Part shown: positions 1 to 11,593 of the stretch, piece after piece
How positions within the stretch are numbered: the first letter of the stretch is position 1
Layout of the letters: every line of letters starts with the position of its first letter
NCBI GenBank assembly: GCA_009746045.1
Contig: RPFO01000774.1
Coordinates: 122,001 to 186,000, forward strand
Direction: 5' to 3'
DNA: 64,000 nucleotides
DNA from: Mesostigma viride
Taxonomy: Eukaryota > Streptophyta > Mesostigmatophyceae > Mesostigmatales > Mesostigmataceae
Position numbers and translations under genes: made by a program
Notes under the pieces: model-generated
What the model was told of the DNA's origin: nothing
What the model saw: only the letters and a program-made list of their open reading frames with translations
The model's database searches: none

Positions 1-1301
1 CCATCAGGGCCGGAAGGCGGTGGTGACCCTAGTCGCGCACTGGTTGTCGCCCAGCACCCTCCCGGGCTTCCTGCCTCGCCCTCAGCCTCGCCCGAGCCAA
101 AACGCAGCCGCCCAACCGAACCAAGCTGGTCTGAGCGCGACTTTGACGTTGACGGGTTATTTTCCACCTTCGACGGTGCCAGACCCGGCTTTTTCGACAT
201 GCCACCCATCAAGATACTGGAGCTCGTGTTTTATGGGTCATACGCCTCCATTCTCGACCTGTGCCAGCGCCTTCACAGCCATTACCGCCTCCGCCCTGGA
301 CCTGACGGCCGGTTTACTCACCGACCTGAGAACCTGGCCCGCTGGTCTCGCCCCCGTCTTCAGCTCGCCGCCCTCTTTTCCATCCTTGACCGCTCTGTCA
401 CGGACCTCTGGACCCCCTCCCCCTTGACCGAATCCACCTTCCTCCTCCACCTCCAAGAAACCATCTCACAGCACGTGACGCCCCTAGCTGCAGATGTGGC
501 AGCTGTGGGTCGCACGCTGGCTGCTGAGCTCCCCACCATCCCCACCGCCACCGCCACCCTCCTCGCCTCCACCCCCCCCCCTCCGCCTCCACCGACTCCA
601 TCACCGCCCAGCTCCGCGACATTGACCAACGTCTTAAGGATAATGCCATCGCTATCGAGGTCCTGCAGAACACCGCGGGCCTCACCGCCCAGGCGGTGAA
701 GGACATTGCCGCCAAGCCAACCTCTGCTGGCCTGGCCGGCGATGCTCCTCCCATCACGACCTGGGCGGACATGCTTAAGCAGCACACCACCTCCACCACC
801 TCCGCCGTCGCAGCCCAGCTCCAGCGGCAGACGCTTGACCTCCGCGAGGAGGCCGAGCTTGCCAAGCGCAGCCTTAACGTCATTGTCAAGAACCTCGACA
901 TGGAGGAAGGTGAGAATTCCGAGAAGCTTGCACGTGCGTTTGAGAGAGAAATTCTTAGTCGCATGGGCCTTACTGGTGAGATCGACCTGGTCGCCCACCG
1001 CCTTCCCCGCGCGCGGGGTAAGGCAGGGCCGCCCCCGCTCCTTCTCACCTTTAAGACCCCGGCGGACAAGATTTCTTTTCTCCGACGCCGCAAGCGGCTC
1101 GAGAAGACTCTCTTCACCCTTGACGACGACTTGACCCTGGCGCAGCAACAACGGCGACGGGAGCTATGGCCCACCTACCTCCAGCTCCGGAAGACCAAGG
1201 CGGGGCAGCCGGTGTACTGGAAGGGGGCGGCCATCTACGTCGGCCACAAGCCCTGGCAGGCGACCCCCGCGGCCCCAACGACTCCAGACGCCCCAGCTTA
1301 G
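1..1301 (+). pseudogene. LINE ORF1-like RNA-binding protein, 5' end outside window, one frameshift
   Basis: The frame is open from base 1 (frame 1) through the Met at 199. It shifts at the 10-C run 572-581 and continues in frame 3 to TAG at 1299-1301. The N-terminal part is Pro/Ser-rich. The C-terminal ~130 residues read like the RRM plus C-terminal domain of L1 ORF1p: SLNVIVKNLDMEEGEN, then VAHRLPRARG, then FKTPADKISFLRR, a DDDLTLAQQQRRRELW helix, and a closing VYWKGAAIYVGHKPW. In L1 elements this protein trimerises and coats the element RNA. No AP endonuclease or reverse transcriptase follows; the stop leads directly into a 3' UTR. A shorter copy with the same order lies at 44,262-44,912 on the minus strand. 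The homopolymer shift may be a sequencing error, so the gene could be intact. The family call rests on motif pattern alone. Confidence 0.75.
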
Positions 1302-1746
1302 GGGAATACAGCAGTAGTAGTGTAGAATAGATAGACCGTGGCCATGTACATGTACGCCTCCTAGAGGCACTATCCTAGCTAAGCCACACGCTTTATTTAA
1401 TCATGTACATGTGTGCCTATGATGTGCCACACTCCAGATGATGCCTAGCTTTATTTAGCTATGTTGTGCCCATGCAGGGAGTAACTCTCTGCTGAGACGC
1501 CATGCCCTAGCCTTTTTGTATAGCTCTGCTGATCTTCCCCCCCATGACAGGCTCCCCCTTCGCTGGGCATAGCTTGAAGATCATGGGGATGCAAGTGCCC
1601 TGGTGCACCTAGAGCAAGGGTCCTTTACATCCCCACCCTTGCAGGAAGTAGCTTAGGATGTATGATAGGCCATATGCCCCCTCTCAAGGGCTATGTGCTA
1701 CATATACTCCCAACGGAGTTATGTTACAATTCAATTCAATTCAATC
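1302..1746 (+). mobile_element. 3' UTR and tail of ORF1-only LINE-like element
   Basis: About 400 nt of non-coding sequence links the ORF1 stop to a terminal hairpin (1700-1724) and an (ATTCA)n tail at 1726-1746. The 44.2-kb copy has the same 3' UTR with its hairpin at almost the same distance from the stop. The element body therefore ends without an RT gene. This recalls mammalian HAL1 ('half-L1') elements, which keep ORF1 only. Confidence 0.7.
1700..1724 (+). other. 3'-terminal bulged hairpin, CAAC loop
   Basis: Outer stem ACATA/TATGT, unpaired T on the 5' side, inner stem ACTCC/GGAGT, loop CAAC. It sits just before the simple-repeat tail. Other copies in the window keep the shape with different base pairs. 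Confidence 0.75.
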
Positions 1747-1965
1747 GTCTGGAGTGTGGCTCATCATAGGCACACATGTACATGACTAAAAAGGCTAGGC
1801 CTCAGCTGGTATAGTGCCTGTAGTAGACGACCCCCATAACCCTTGGGACCTCAGGGTTTTGCTAGGTATAGCGCCTACGTGCTAGGTAGGTAGGGTCCAA
1901 GGGCCAACTTTTGGAAATTTTCAGCGTATGTGTCTGATATTTTTGTTTCGGACACCCCCCCTGCA

Positions 1966-2675
1966 GGGTATGCCTCGTATTTTGGGACGAGATTAGGCAG
2001 CGTAGGATAGCATTTGTAGGACACCTTGCTCGCACCAGCCAGGTACGTCGACACTGCCCTTGGTCTGGCAGGCCCCCAGCGGCTTGGCCAGCCAGGGCGG
2101 CATATTCTGACCTGGCCTGGCCCCAAGGGCATTCCCAAAAGGGTAGGGAAACATGTCACGAACTACATCCAGATGTTACTGGACGACCTCGTGGTCCCAG
2201 CTCAGTTTGAACACCGCATCCACTCTCTCTTGCCCGCACTAGCCAGGTCGACACCACCCTTGGTCTGGCCGGCCCCCAGCGGCTTGGCCAGCCAGGGCGG
2301 CATATTCTGACCTGGCCTGGCCCCGCGGACATTCCCAAAAGGGTAGGGAAACCTGTCACCAACTACGTTCAGATGTTGCTGGACGACCTAGTGGTCCCAG
2401 CCCAGTTTGAGCACCGCATACACTCTCTCTCCCGTCTTTGGACTGTCATGCAGGACAAGACGCGGTGGAAGAAGATTGTCAAGGCGCACACGCCCGACCC
2501 TGTGGGCAAGCCACCTCCCCCCAAGCGGAGGAGGCGTTTTGATGAGTAGTGTAGTTAGGATTTTCTAGATAGCCTAGCGTTAGTATAGTTCGACCACGCG
2601 GCTTCCTCCACCCCATCCATCATGGAATATGTGCTACATGACCTCCCCACGGAGGCATGTTATAATTTAATTTTT
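1966..2675 (+). mobile_element. AP-B LINE 3' fragment with internal duplication
   Basis: A 5'-truncated piece encoding the C-terminal end of the AP-B polyprotein. The recognisable peptide is RQRRIAFVGHLART, followed by a VDTALGLAGPQRLGQP segment also present at 18.7 kb and 26.0 kb. About 200 bp (2029-2229) is repeated in tandem at 2236-2440, destroying the frame. The first unit has a 4-nt insertion (ACGT/GTAC at about 2041) missing from the second unit and from the 18.8-kb copy. Coding ends at TAG near 2549, followed by a short 3' UTR, terminal hairpin and an AATTTAA-type tail. Confidence 0.8.
2636..2660 (+). other. 3'-terminal bulged hairpin, CCAC loop
   Basis: ACATG / bulged A / CCTCC - CCAC - GGAGG / CATGT at the 3' end of the AP-B fragment, followed by an A/T simple repeat. 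Confidence 0.75.
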
Positions 2676-2679
2676 AATT

Positions 2680-3010
2680 TAATCCACTCTCTCTCCCTTC
2701 TTTGGACTGCCATGCAGAACAAGACGCGGTGGCAGAAGATTGTCAAGGCTCACACGCCATGCAGCCCCTAGCGCTGTGGGCAAGCCACCTCCCCCCAAGA
2801 GGAGGAGGCGTTTTGATGAGGAGTGTAGTTAGGATTTTTCTAGACTATAGATAGCTTACAGTTAGGTTAGTTCGATTACGCGGCTCCTTCCACTCCACCC
2901 ATCCATCAAGGAATATGTGCTACATGATCTCCCAACGGAGGCATGTTATAATTTTTTTAAATTTAATTTAATAATCTCCAAACGGAGCAATGTTGTAATT
3001 TAATTGAATT
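2680..3010 (+). mobile_element. Two further AP-type LINE 3' stubs in tandem
   Basis: 2680-2960 repeats the last ~120 coding bases and 3' UTR of AP-B (a TTTGGACTGCCATGCAG block, then a hairpin at 2922-2946). It is joined directly to the tail of the previous copy. A third, very short stub carries a degenerate hairpin at 2976-2987 (CTCC-AAAC-GGAG) and a TTTAATTGAA tail. The head-to-tail order suggests repeated insertion at the A/T-rich tail of a resident copy. Confidence 0.65.
2922..2946 (+). other. 3'-terminal bulged hairpin, CAAC loop
   Basis: ACATG / bulged A / TCTCC - CAAC - GGAGG / CATGT. The T opposite G closing the inner stem is a wobble pair in RNA. Confidence 0.7.
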
Positions 3011-3121
3011 GAAGTTAATATAATTTAATTTAACACTAAGAACGACTAAGTACTTGCGTATCAAGCGCATACGCATGCCACGGAGTACTACTGAGAAACA
3101 AAAACCCAAAATTGTGTGTCC

Positions 3122-3126
3122 TTACA
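3122..3126 (-). promoter_or_regulatory. TGTAA polyadenylation signal of the histidine kinase
   Basis: TTACA on the plus strand is TGTAA on the coding strand, about 245 nt past the kinase stop. TGTAA is the usual poly(A) signal of chlorophyte nuclear genes. A pentamer match alone is weak; its position supports it. Confidence 0.5.
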
Positions 3127-3371
3127 GGATACCCGAAAAAAGGCAGCTAATTTAAATACAGCCCAATCATATAGCAAGGGGCAGACAGATGCAAAGTGAG
3201 ACAGCCAAATTTATGCCACATCTCTGACGCAGAACATGGCAATCACCACATCAAACTAGGCGAAGTTGTCCACCACTTGGGCAATACACGTTGGGAAGAA
3301 ATACGCAGCCTGCTCACAGCCACAAATTCAAAGGCCTGGTGCCATAAAAGCCGGAGGCAGGCTGATGGCAG

Positions 3372-6300
3372 CTAGCAATAGCTATCTGTCAAGCGGCGGC
3401 GTTTAACCTTCTCGACGCGCTCGCTGTCTGAAAATCTCTCCGCGTCTGTTCGCAACAAGGAGCACACCTCGGTGGAGTCCTCGGTCAACCCTGAGATGTC
3501 TGCCCCACTGACCAGTATCCTGCTGCTGAGTAGGCGGTCAATCTCGGCGCAGATCAACGCCTTGGTGAAAGGCTTGGGCAGTGTGCCGTTCATGCCGGCC
3601 ACCATGTAGCTCTGACGGTCGCTTTCCATCACGTTGGCAGTGAGGGCCACGATGGGGCGCCCGTAGCCCTTGGCGCGCAGCTGGCGCGTGGCAGTGATGC
3701 CATCACACACGGGCATTTGGATGTCCTGACCACGCACGTTGTGGATTGAGCAAGGACGACGAGCGACGTGCAGCACACAAAAAAAATTAGAAAAATGATT
3801 CAGGGTTACCACGATCAGGCAGCTATGTTCTACGATGACGGATGGAGTGACACAGGTCAACAAACATGAATGAAGGGGAAAAAAAACGGGACCAACAGTG
3901 GGGTTGAGAAAAAGGCGCCATGCCACAGTCAGAAACTTAAACCAGCAGCCATACTAATCATTTTAAAAATACCTTTCCAAAACAGTTACCCTCTCTTGGA
4001 TCTAGTCTACCAGGCTACAAGCCACTACTGACGCCACGGGCACAACAAATGACGTCGTAACATGACACGGCAAAAAAACAAACATTAGCACAAAGGTGTA
4101 GGATCTGCCGAGGTGTATGCCAGTGCAGACAGCTTGTGGCAGCAATAAGATGGGCAAGAAAGCACAAAGAGGTCGACCGCACCCCTCTCCCCCCCCCCCC
4201 CCCTTTACCATGAAGATGAGGTCGTGGCGTGGCGAGTCGGCAACGCGGTCCATCACGGCCAGGCCGTTGGCGGCGGGGATGGTCTTGATGCCGAGCGAGG
4301 AGAACATCTTCTCCAGGATGCGGCGGTTCAGGTTGTTGTCCTGCACAAGGGGGCACACCGGTGCAAATTCACACAATGTAAAGACAGGGACATGGAAATG
4401 TCAGATTAAGTGCACGGCGCTCTTCCCGGGAGGCTCATGCGCATGCCAGAACCAGCATGAGCTCTTACTCCAAGCAGAAAGAAAAGGCCCGCCCAGCTTC
4501 AATGATCCGACATGGAGCGTTCCCAGAAGAGCCCACGGGCCAGGACCACCAGGGTCACAATCTTTTTTGTCCATGGGCTCATGGTGCTACCCGCACACAC
4601 GTGCTTTGTGCGACCAGTGACCAGGGCCACCACTCTTCTGACCGACCACACAGCATTGCCAGCGAGGAGCAGGCAAACTAACACAGGCAAGGCTGCGATG
4701 GGCCGCCAACACACCACGGCGGCTCCCACCGGTTCCCTGCATGGGTGCATACCAAAGTGGGTGGCATTGGACCTGACTTGGACACCCCCAAAGTAAGCCC
4801 AGCAGACAGCAACGCACAAGCTCAGCCCTGTTGTCAATGCGGCTAGCTTCTTTGCTCTTGCACGCCCACCCACCTCTGCCAGAATGGCGGTCAGCCCATA
4901 GTTGCGAGACACATCCTCCTCGCCGCTCCTTGTCATGCTGGCGCACGGCGGCGGTGTGAGCCTCACGGGCAGCGCCACTGTGAACGTGCTGCCCTTGCCC
5001 TCCTCGCTGGTAACCGTCACGTCGCCGCCCATCAGCGCTGCCAGCTTCTTGCTGATCGTGGTGCCCAGGCCTGGGGAAACAGCGGGTGAGCAGGTGAGCG
5101 GGCCAACACAGCAAAAAGAAGGCAGCACATGTGTAAGAATGGAGAGCTTATACATCACAGTCGTACAGTTTTGCAAAAGGGTAAGAAAAAAAAAAGCGAA
5201 AAGGAAAAAAAAAGCATAGGGGGGGGGCCGGGGGGGGGGGGGGGGGGGGGGGGCGCACGGCATGCGACAGCAGTGGGAAAGGTTCAGGTGACAATGCGGA
5301 AGGGCAGTGCAAACAAAGGGAAGCGCCAAAGGAGAAGGGATCAAAGTGTGAGGCCGGACCGCATGGGCATGGGTGGGAAGGTGAGGGACAACATTGAAAT
5401 TTCGGTTTGCATACGTGGAACAAAACTAACCCACTACAAGCTACTTTTCTGGCATGTGCTTCTGTACAGCTAGAAACCCACCCTCCCAGCCAAAACCAAC
5501 CCACACGGGAATGCAACACGCCATCCGCACACACCCTGTGCATCCCACCCCACACGCTCACAATCCCTGGTTGTGGCCTCACCTGAGCCGCCGTAGATGC
5601 GCGTGGTGCTCCCGTCGGCCTGCTGGAAGCGGTCGAACACGTGCTCGACCATGTAGGGGGACATGCCGATGCCCGTGTCCCGGATGCGAATGCGCAGGTC
5701 CCAGATTCCCTCGTACACCGACGACTCAGACGCGGAGCCGCTGCTGCAGTGCCGGCAGGGGGCTCCGCTGCCCTTGGCGCGCTCCTCACTGCTGCGCTCG
5801 GACCGGCTGCTGGTGGCATCGTTGTTGTTACTACTGCTATTGGCGTTATTGGTGGCGATGGTAGTGTTGGTGGGGATGGCAATGTCATGGTGGGCGATGC
5901 TGCTTGAGCTGCTGTTGCCGTCGCGCTCGCCCCCCACCGGCAGCGCAGCGGTGGGCAGCACGCACGTGCAGCACCCGCGCGGCCGCCGCCCCATCTCTGT
6001 CTCCACGATCACGCTGCCCTTATTGGTGAACTTGACCGCGTTGCCCACGCTGCAGGGGACCATGGGGTGGCGGGATAAGGAGATGGTGGGGCAACAGGTG
6101 CGGATGGTGGGATGGTGGGGCAACAGGTGCGGATGGTGGGATGGTGGGACAGCAGGTTCAGATGGTGGGATGGTGGGGCAACAGGTTCGGATGGTGGGAT
6201 GGTGGGGCAACAGGTTCGGATGGTGGGATGGTGGGGAAGAGGCAGCCAGGGCCGTGGGGGCGCGAGCAGGGGGGCTTGAGAAAGAGCGCAGGCAGAGAAG

Positions 6301-9300
6301 GTTTGTGTAAGAACAGGGCAGGACAGTGCATGCCCGGTCTAGCCATGTACGATGAGGCATCAATCCCAGGCTTTTTGGATTGCCAGGTGACTAGGGAAAC
6401 TTGAGGAAAAGCAAAACCCAAAGGACAACCAAGGGGAAGAAAACGCAAACAACCGGGTGGCAGGCTGCAGACCGCATGGCTGAGGGCAGCACAACAGCTG
6501 CTGCGATGGACGGGGAGCAATACATGAAGAAGCATGGTGCAGATAAGGACTTAATTGCGACATGGAAGCAGGCATGCCAGTGACAAGTTTGCCATCAAGC
6601 AAGGCAAGCGAAGATGAGATGTAAACGGCAACAGCCTGCTTTACTTAAACTGCTCATACTAGAGCATGGTGGCTTGCTAACACAATTGAGCACTGAGGTG
6701 CAGATGGAAATCGGCTGGAAAACTTACAGGTTCAACAGTATTTGCCGCAGTCGTGTTGGGTCCGAAATGATCCACTTCCAGTTGGGGTCGATGGCTTTTA
6801 CCTGCATGTGTGCAGCCATCCGGAGTCCAGGGCGAGCAATTGCAAACGTCACAATCATTAGGCCGCCAGAGCAGCAGTTGCTACGTAAGGCAGGGCAACG
6901 GCAAGAATCCCAAAAACAAGGCCTACAGTGTCCCCCATCGTGCCTACAGCCCGATCCCCGATTCTCATGTGCCATTGGTCCCAGCCAAGACCATACCATG
7001 GGATGACACCGCACATGCCTACCTGTAGCACGATGCCCTTCTCGTGGGCCTTGAGCCAGAAGAGTTTGTTCACATTGACGAGGATCTCGTCCAGGTCCAT
7101 CACGATGTTTTCGATCTTCAAGAAGCCCTCCTCAATCTTGCTCAGGTCGAGGATGTCATTGACAATCGACAGCAGCAGCTTGGTGCTCTCCACCATCATC
7201 CCTGCCAGCTCCTCCTGGTCCGGATCCAGGGGAGTTTCCATCAGCAGCGTGCCCGCACCCAGAATGCCAGCCATGGGCGTGCGGATCTCGTGCGACATGC
7301 TGTCGGGGGGGGGGGGGGGGCGGGTTGGGACCAGGGGGGGGGCATGGCATGAATGGAATGTGGGTCAGCGGCTCATACCAGCTTAGAAGGGAAAGCTCTC
7401 CCTTGAATCACCTATGCAGCTGTCACAACTTGCCAGCATGTGGATCCAAAAAGAGCATTTTTAAGTGACAACACGACACCCTGAAACACGGCATGAGGAA
7501 AGAACACCCACTTTGCGAGGAAAGCGTGCTTCCCCTCACTTTCGCCCTGCTTGTAAATACGTACACAGTGTTACATGAGTATAAAGGAACACCACCCACT
7601 TTGCGAGGAAAGCGCTCTTGGCCTTGTTGGCGCCCTGCGCCACGTCCAGCGCGGTGATCAGCTCCTGCTCCAGCTGCTTGCGCCAGCTGATGTCCTGGTG
7701 GATGCCCGTCGCGCGCAGAGGCTTGCCCTGCTCACACCGCAACGCAAGAAAAAGCCCACATCCCACGCGCAGGTTTAGGGCACACAGCCACGGGCAGGGA
7801 AGCACGAGAAACAAAGGGCAGTCCTTGACACATTGGCCATACGTGCGGGGTCCACTCTGCGGGAGATTAACAAAGGGAAAGGCCTCCAAGCACGAGCTTG
7901 AAGGCCAAAGAACGCGATGCATGACGGCAACCATGGCAACCAGAGATAGCTGTGCGTAATAGACAAGGCAGCAAGAACAGAGCAGCACCCATGGGCCTGA
8001 TTCACCCAACACCTGCTTTCTCCCTCCTTCCCTTTCCACCCCCCTACCACTGCAGTCATGATTCCAGTTCCACCAACTATTTGACACAGAGACAGAGTCA
8101 AGCATGCCTCAAGCTGGCACTTCTGCACAGCCACCCACGCTGCTGGCATCTGCCATGCATGCAACCCCCCCCCCCCCCCCCCGCCCCCCCGCCCTACCCC
8201 CCCCAACCCCCCCGGCGACTCACCTCGGCATCCCACTGCACAACCTTGCCCGTGTCCAGGATCCACACCCAATGGCCGTCCTTGTGCGCCACACGGTGCT
8301 CTGTACTGTACACCGTCGTCTTGCCCTCCAGGTGCTCAGTAAGCTTGGCGATCACGTGGTCAAAGTCGTCCGGGTGTACCAGCTGGTGGGCAAGGGACCG
8401 CGAGGGTTTCAAGGGAACCCAGGGGGGTGACCGGGGAATGGGCCAAGAGGAAAACACACATTCACAAGAAAAAGACGTCCACCATGCGAAGACCTCAGCA
8501 ATACGAGGACAGCCGCAAGAGGAAGGTGGCCGCAAGTTGGCGACGAGGGATGCGCTCCCAGGGGCCCCCAGGCTCCCGCCAGGTCAATATGGGACACGCT
8601 GAGCACGACATACCCTCGACTCCGTGGAGAGCCAGGATAGCTCATGCTGCTACCGTACCCCTACTTGTCAAGCACTTGTCAAGGGGGGGCAGGTTCACCA
8701 TGAGCATGCACAGGTGGTCACGCGCACACCCAGGCACACATCATCGCAAGGGAGGGCAGGGTCCTTGTGTCCCAAGTTGCTCGCGATGCAACTTTGATGA
8801 CCCACAGGGAGCATGCGTAGCAGACGCTTGGTGGCTACGACGGCCGCCCAGCGCCAAGATTGATTGATCTAATCCAAGCAGAAGCAAAAGGTGATGTCGT
8901 TACTTTAACCCACTCCACCTTTCCCATTATGTCTGCTGCCCCAGCACGGCTGTCCAGCAGGGTTGCCAGATGGGATGACTGGCAAAGAGCATTCAACGGC
9001 CCTTGGGTTGGGCCTCTGCTAGCCTGTGCCCCACTGACAAAGCTGCCTCTCGCGCATGCGTACCAACATGCACGCTGATTCCCACCAGTAAAAATGATGA
9101 TTGTGCTCACGTGACACAGTCTATGTGCTACTTATGAATGAATTAATCCTAACGGACTCACAGCTAACGCCAAGCAAATTCACTTGCTGCACTGTGAAAT
9201 GGTAGGGTGGCATTCAGTGAAAAGCTACTACAAGTATTCAGCGAAATATTCGTCTGTCTGGTTCAAGTTGGGAAGGCCAGGTCACGTCACACATATCAAA

Positions 9301-10208
9301 GAGCAACATCTAGCACCACTATACAAACTGCTAAACCTCTCTCAACTTGGTAAAGCAAAACTGCCATCGACAGCATGAGGTCCATAAGTCGTAAAGAATG
9401 GGCTGACTGACATAAAAACATATGACAAAGAGACAGGATATCAACAGCGAGAGTTAGGCTGGGGTGGCTTTAGAGATGCGAGCCCCAATATTCTGGGTAG
9501 AGATAGAAAATGGGAAGACAAAATAGCAGATAGAGGTTCCCAGGCTACACCAGGAACATCCCACACATGGTGGGTAGAGCCAAAACAGGGTTTAACAACT
9601 AAATGCAGCAAGAAGAAGCGAGCAGCGGGCACCAGTTGCATTAGCGTGGCAGAACCGCCTGTGGCTGGAACTGCCTGGGCTGACAGGCCAAGCCCCAATC
9701 CTAAGGCCACCTCGATAGATCCAGCGTTTCATAGGGTCAATGGCAAAGATTGACAAAATGCAGTGAGAAGCGCAAACCAGCAACGCACCCGTTTCCATGT
9801 CTCGAGGTTATCCTCCAGTTCGTGCTCCTCGTACCCCAGCATGGCTTTCCATTGCTTGTTGAAAACCACTTCGTTCGTCTGGGTATTCCAGTCCCAAATA
9901 CCAAGCTTCGCACCATCCAGCACCAGCTCGAGCCTATTCACCTGCAAAGCTTGGCGCCGCAATTCTGCAACTAGAGGTTCTTCACAAGTCGAAAGTGTGG
10001 TCACGCTTAACGCGTCTACTCCAGGAAGTGGATGCATTGAAGGTAAACTGTCTGAGGCTGCGCAGACCGAGCAAGTCGGGTCATGCGTGCGTGCATGATT
10101 TAGCAGCTGTTTTACATGGGCGATCTGGCGCTTCAGCCTTTCATTTTCAACCAGCACGCCAACGTAGGCCTTCTCAAGCTCCTTTACGCGCACCTTACAC
10201 GACTCCAT
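3372..10208 (-). CDS. Soluble hybrid histidine kinase (PAS-HisKA-HATPase-REC), 9 exons
   Basis: Exons, in coding order, are 10208-9789, 8382-8224, 7727-7600, 7299-7023, 6801-6728, 6049-5583, 5070-4874, 4340-4209 and 3725-3372. All introns are GT-AG, and the exons total 2,208 nt (735 residues plus stop). An in-frame TGA lies 12 nt before the ATG. Domains: an N-terminal coiled-coil-like stretch, a PAS/PAC sensor (~88-225), HisKA with H-box SHEIRTPM (His239), N-box QILLNLVGNAVKFT (Asn356), G1 DTGIGM (477-482), F-box FDRFQQAD, G2 around YGGSGLG (505-511), and a REC receiver with acidic pair E574-D575, phospho-acceptor Asp619, T647 and K669. Conserved motifs reform across the splice junctions: AN-MSHEIR, NL-VGNAVKF, SG-LGTT, AE-DNN and LIFM-DIQMP. 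This strongly supports the model. No membrane segment is visible, so it is probably cytosolic. Residues ~374-468 are a Ser/Asn-rich insertion within the ATPase domain. The ligand and downstream partner are unknown. Confidence 0.93.
4189..4203 (-). repeat. 15-nt G run just inside a kinase intron donor
   Basis: On the coding strand, exon 8 ends at 4209 and the intron reads GTAAA followed by 15 G. The homopolymer length is uncertain in any assembly. Confidence 0.7.
5219..5253 (-). repeat. Homopolymer tracts G9-CC-G24 (C tracts on coding strand) in kinase intron 6
   Basis: Lies within the intron 5071-5582. It reads as C24-GG-C9 in the transcript, about 150 nt before the acceptor. Confidence 0.8.
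6089..6233. repeat. 28-29 bp minisatellite in kinase intron 5
   Basis: About five tandem copies of a unit containing CAACAGGT, then CGGATGGTGGGATGGTGG, inside the intron between exons 5 and 6 (6050-6727). Units differ by a few bases. Confidence 0.85.
7305..7320 (-). repeat. 16-nt C run (coding strand) at kinase exon 4 acceptor
   Basis: The run reads as C16 a few nucleotides before the acceptor AG at 7301-7300, where a polypyrimidine tract is expected. Confidence 0.7.
8165..8213 (-). repeat. G-rich, quadruplex-prone tract after kinase exon 2 donor
   Basis: On the coding strand the intron opens GTGAGTCGCC and runs into five G tracts (7, 8, 3, 7 and 18 nt) separated by one to three other bases. 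Such runs can form G-quadruplexes. Confidence 0.7.
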
Positions 10209-11593
10209 ATTAGAATAATGTCATGGCAAGTTTGCGCACATTGCAATCATTTCAATGTAACCGGCTGGTAAGGCCAGCGCACTCCTGAATAATTATCCCC
10301 CCGCCACTCGTCATCACAGGAGGCTCCCCGCGCTCTGGAATTAAGGCATGGAACGAGCCCGGTGGACTCATGGTCGCAACAAGCAGCAATATCGGTTGTT
10401 TTTCAAGAGATCCCAGAGGAGCATCCCGCCATCGCTGCACACTAGCTCTCTTTTTTTATTTGCACAGTGAGAAAAATTTTATTTCGTTCATGTGACTTTC
10501 CGGCAATGGTTTTATCAGCACGCGGCCCTCACTGATGGAACTGACGATTTTCGCCATGCCATGCTACGTCGAGAAAGCTGTCGAGAGAAACCGGCTCGGC
10601 TGGCCATAAATTCACGTGCGGTTTCGCTGGTCGCGCAGAGTCGCATCACATTACGGTTCGTATTCAGCTCAGTTCAGTTAGATCCCACGCCGGTCAATAT
10701 GGTCATGCCCTGATAAACTGAACGTTCGTATTACGGCAGGTGAGAACTTGACAGAGCTGCATCCAATCGGAAAGGAGATGGCGGGGCCGTTTCCGAGTTA
10801 ACGACCTGACACAAAAGCTACGGCATGAAGTCCTCGGGCGGCGACGCTACGAGGCTCTAGGTCATTGGTCATTTTTCTTGAGACACTAATAATCCGCTGA
10901 CAATTTACTGCGACCAGCCGTTCAGACCTCGACACCTGACAGGAACAACACTGCGCTGGCAGGTACGTTTGCGCCGGCATGTTGCCGAGCTGCATATAAA
11001 GTGAGATGCTCAGCGCATACAAAGTGAGATGTCAGCGCATATAAAGTGAGATGAACTGAACTCCTCAGGCAAGGGTAAAGGTTTCCCTTGCAACCAATGT
11101 GGCTGCTTGGCGCGTGCCGTTTGTGAACCACGTGCCTGTTCAGGCCCATATCAGCGCCTCACTCCCGGTCAGCTTCTACTACAATAGGGAGAAAAGCATT
11201 GATTAATTCCACAAATTTCACAACCTTGGCCATGCGCGGGGACGGCCGGTTTAGGTCGCCTGAATACTGAGTTTGGCAGGTATAACCGATGAAAAACTCG
11301 GTGGATATTCTTTTAAAACTCGGTTATGGGGTTGTTTGTTGCAGTTACGGTTCTCTTCAGGAACAAGTAACCGTTTTGAGCCGCGCCAGGACTGGTGCTG
11401 AAGCGGCTTTTTCTGTTGCGGCTAGTTGAAGTTTCCCTGCCGAGGTGATCATTAATTAAGATTGTGAGCCTTGGATTGGTCGGACCCCTTTCTTAAACAT
11501 CAAAGGGGGGGGGGTACCATGTTCAGAATTGGGCATGCGACAGGCATGCGAAGGGAATTTCGACCGTCCAGGTGGACGCATCCTCTAGGGTTG
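10209..11593. other. Kinase upstream region, no gene recognised
   Basis: Presumably contains the promoter and 5' UTR of the kinase, but no TATA box or other motif stands out. At 10,990-11,053 the phrase AAAGTGAGATG occurs three times about 25 bp apart. A G9 run occurs near 11,506. Confidence 0.5.

Noticed and set aside
360-1151. 263-codon minus-strand frame
   Set aside because: Shadow of the ORF1 gene on the plus strand, which has a recognisable RNA-binding domain.
3372-10208. Bacterial contamination as the source of the histidine kinase
   Set aside because: Eight GT-AG introns at which conserved motifs reform precisely show a eukaryotic nuclear gene.
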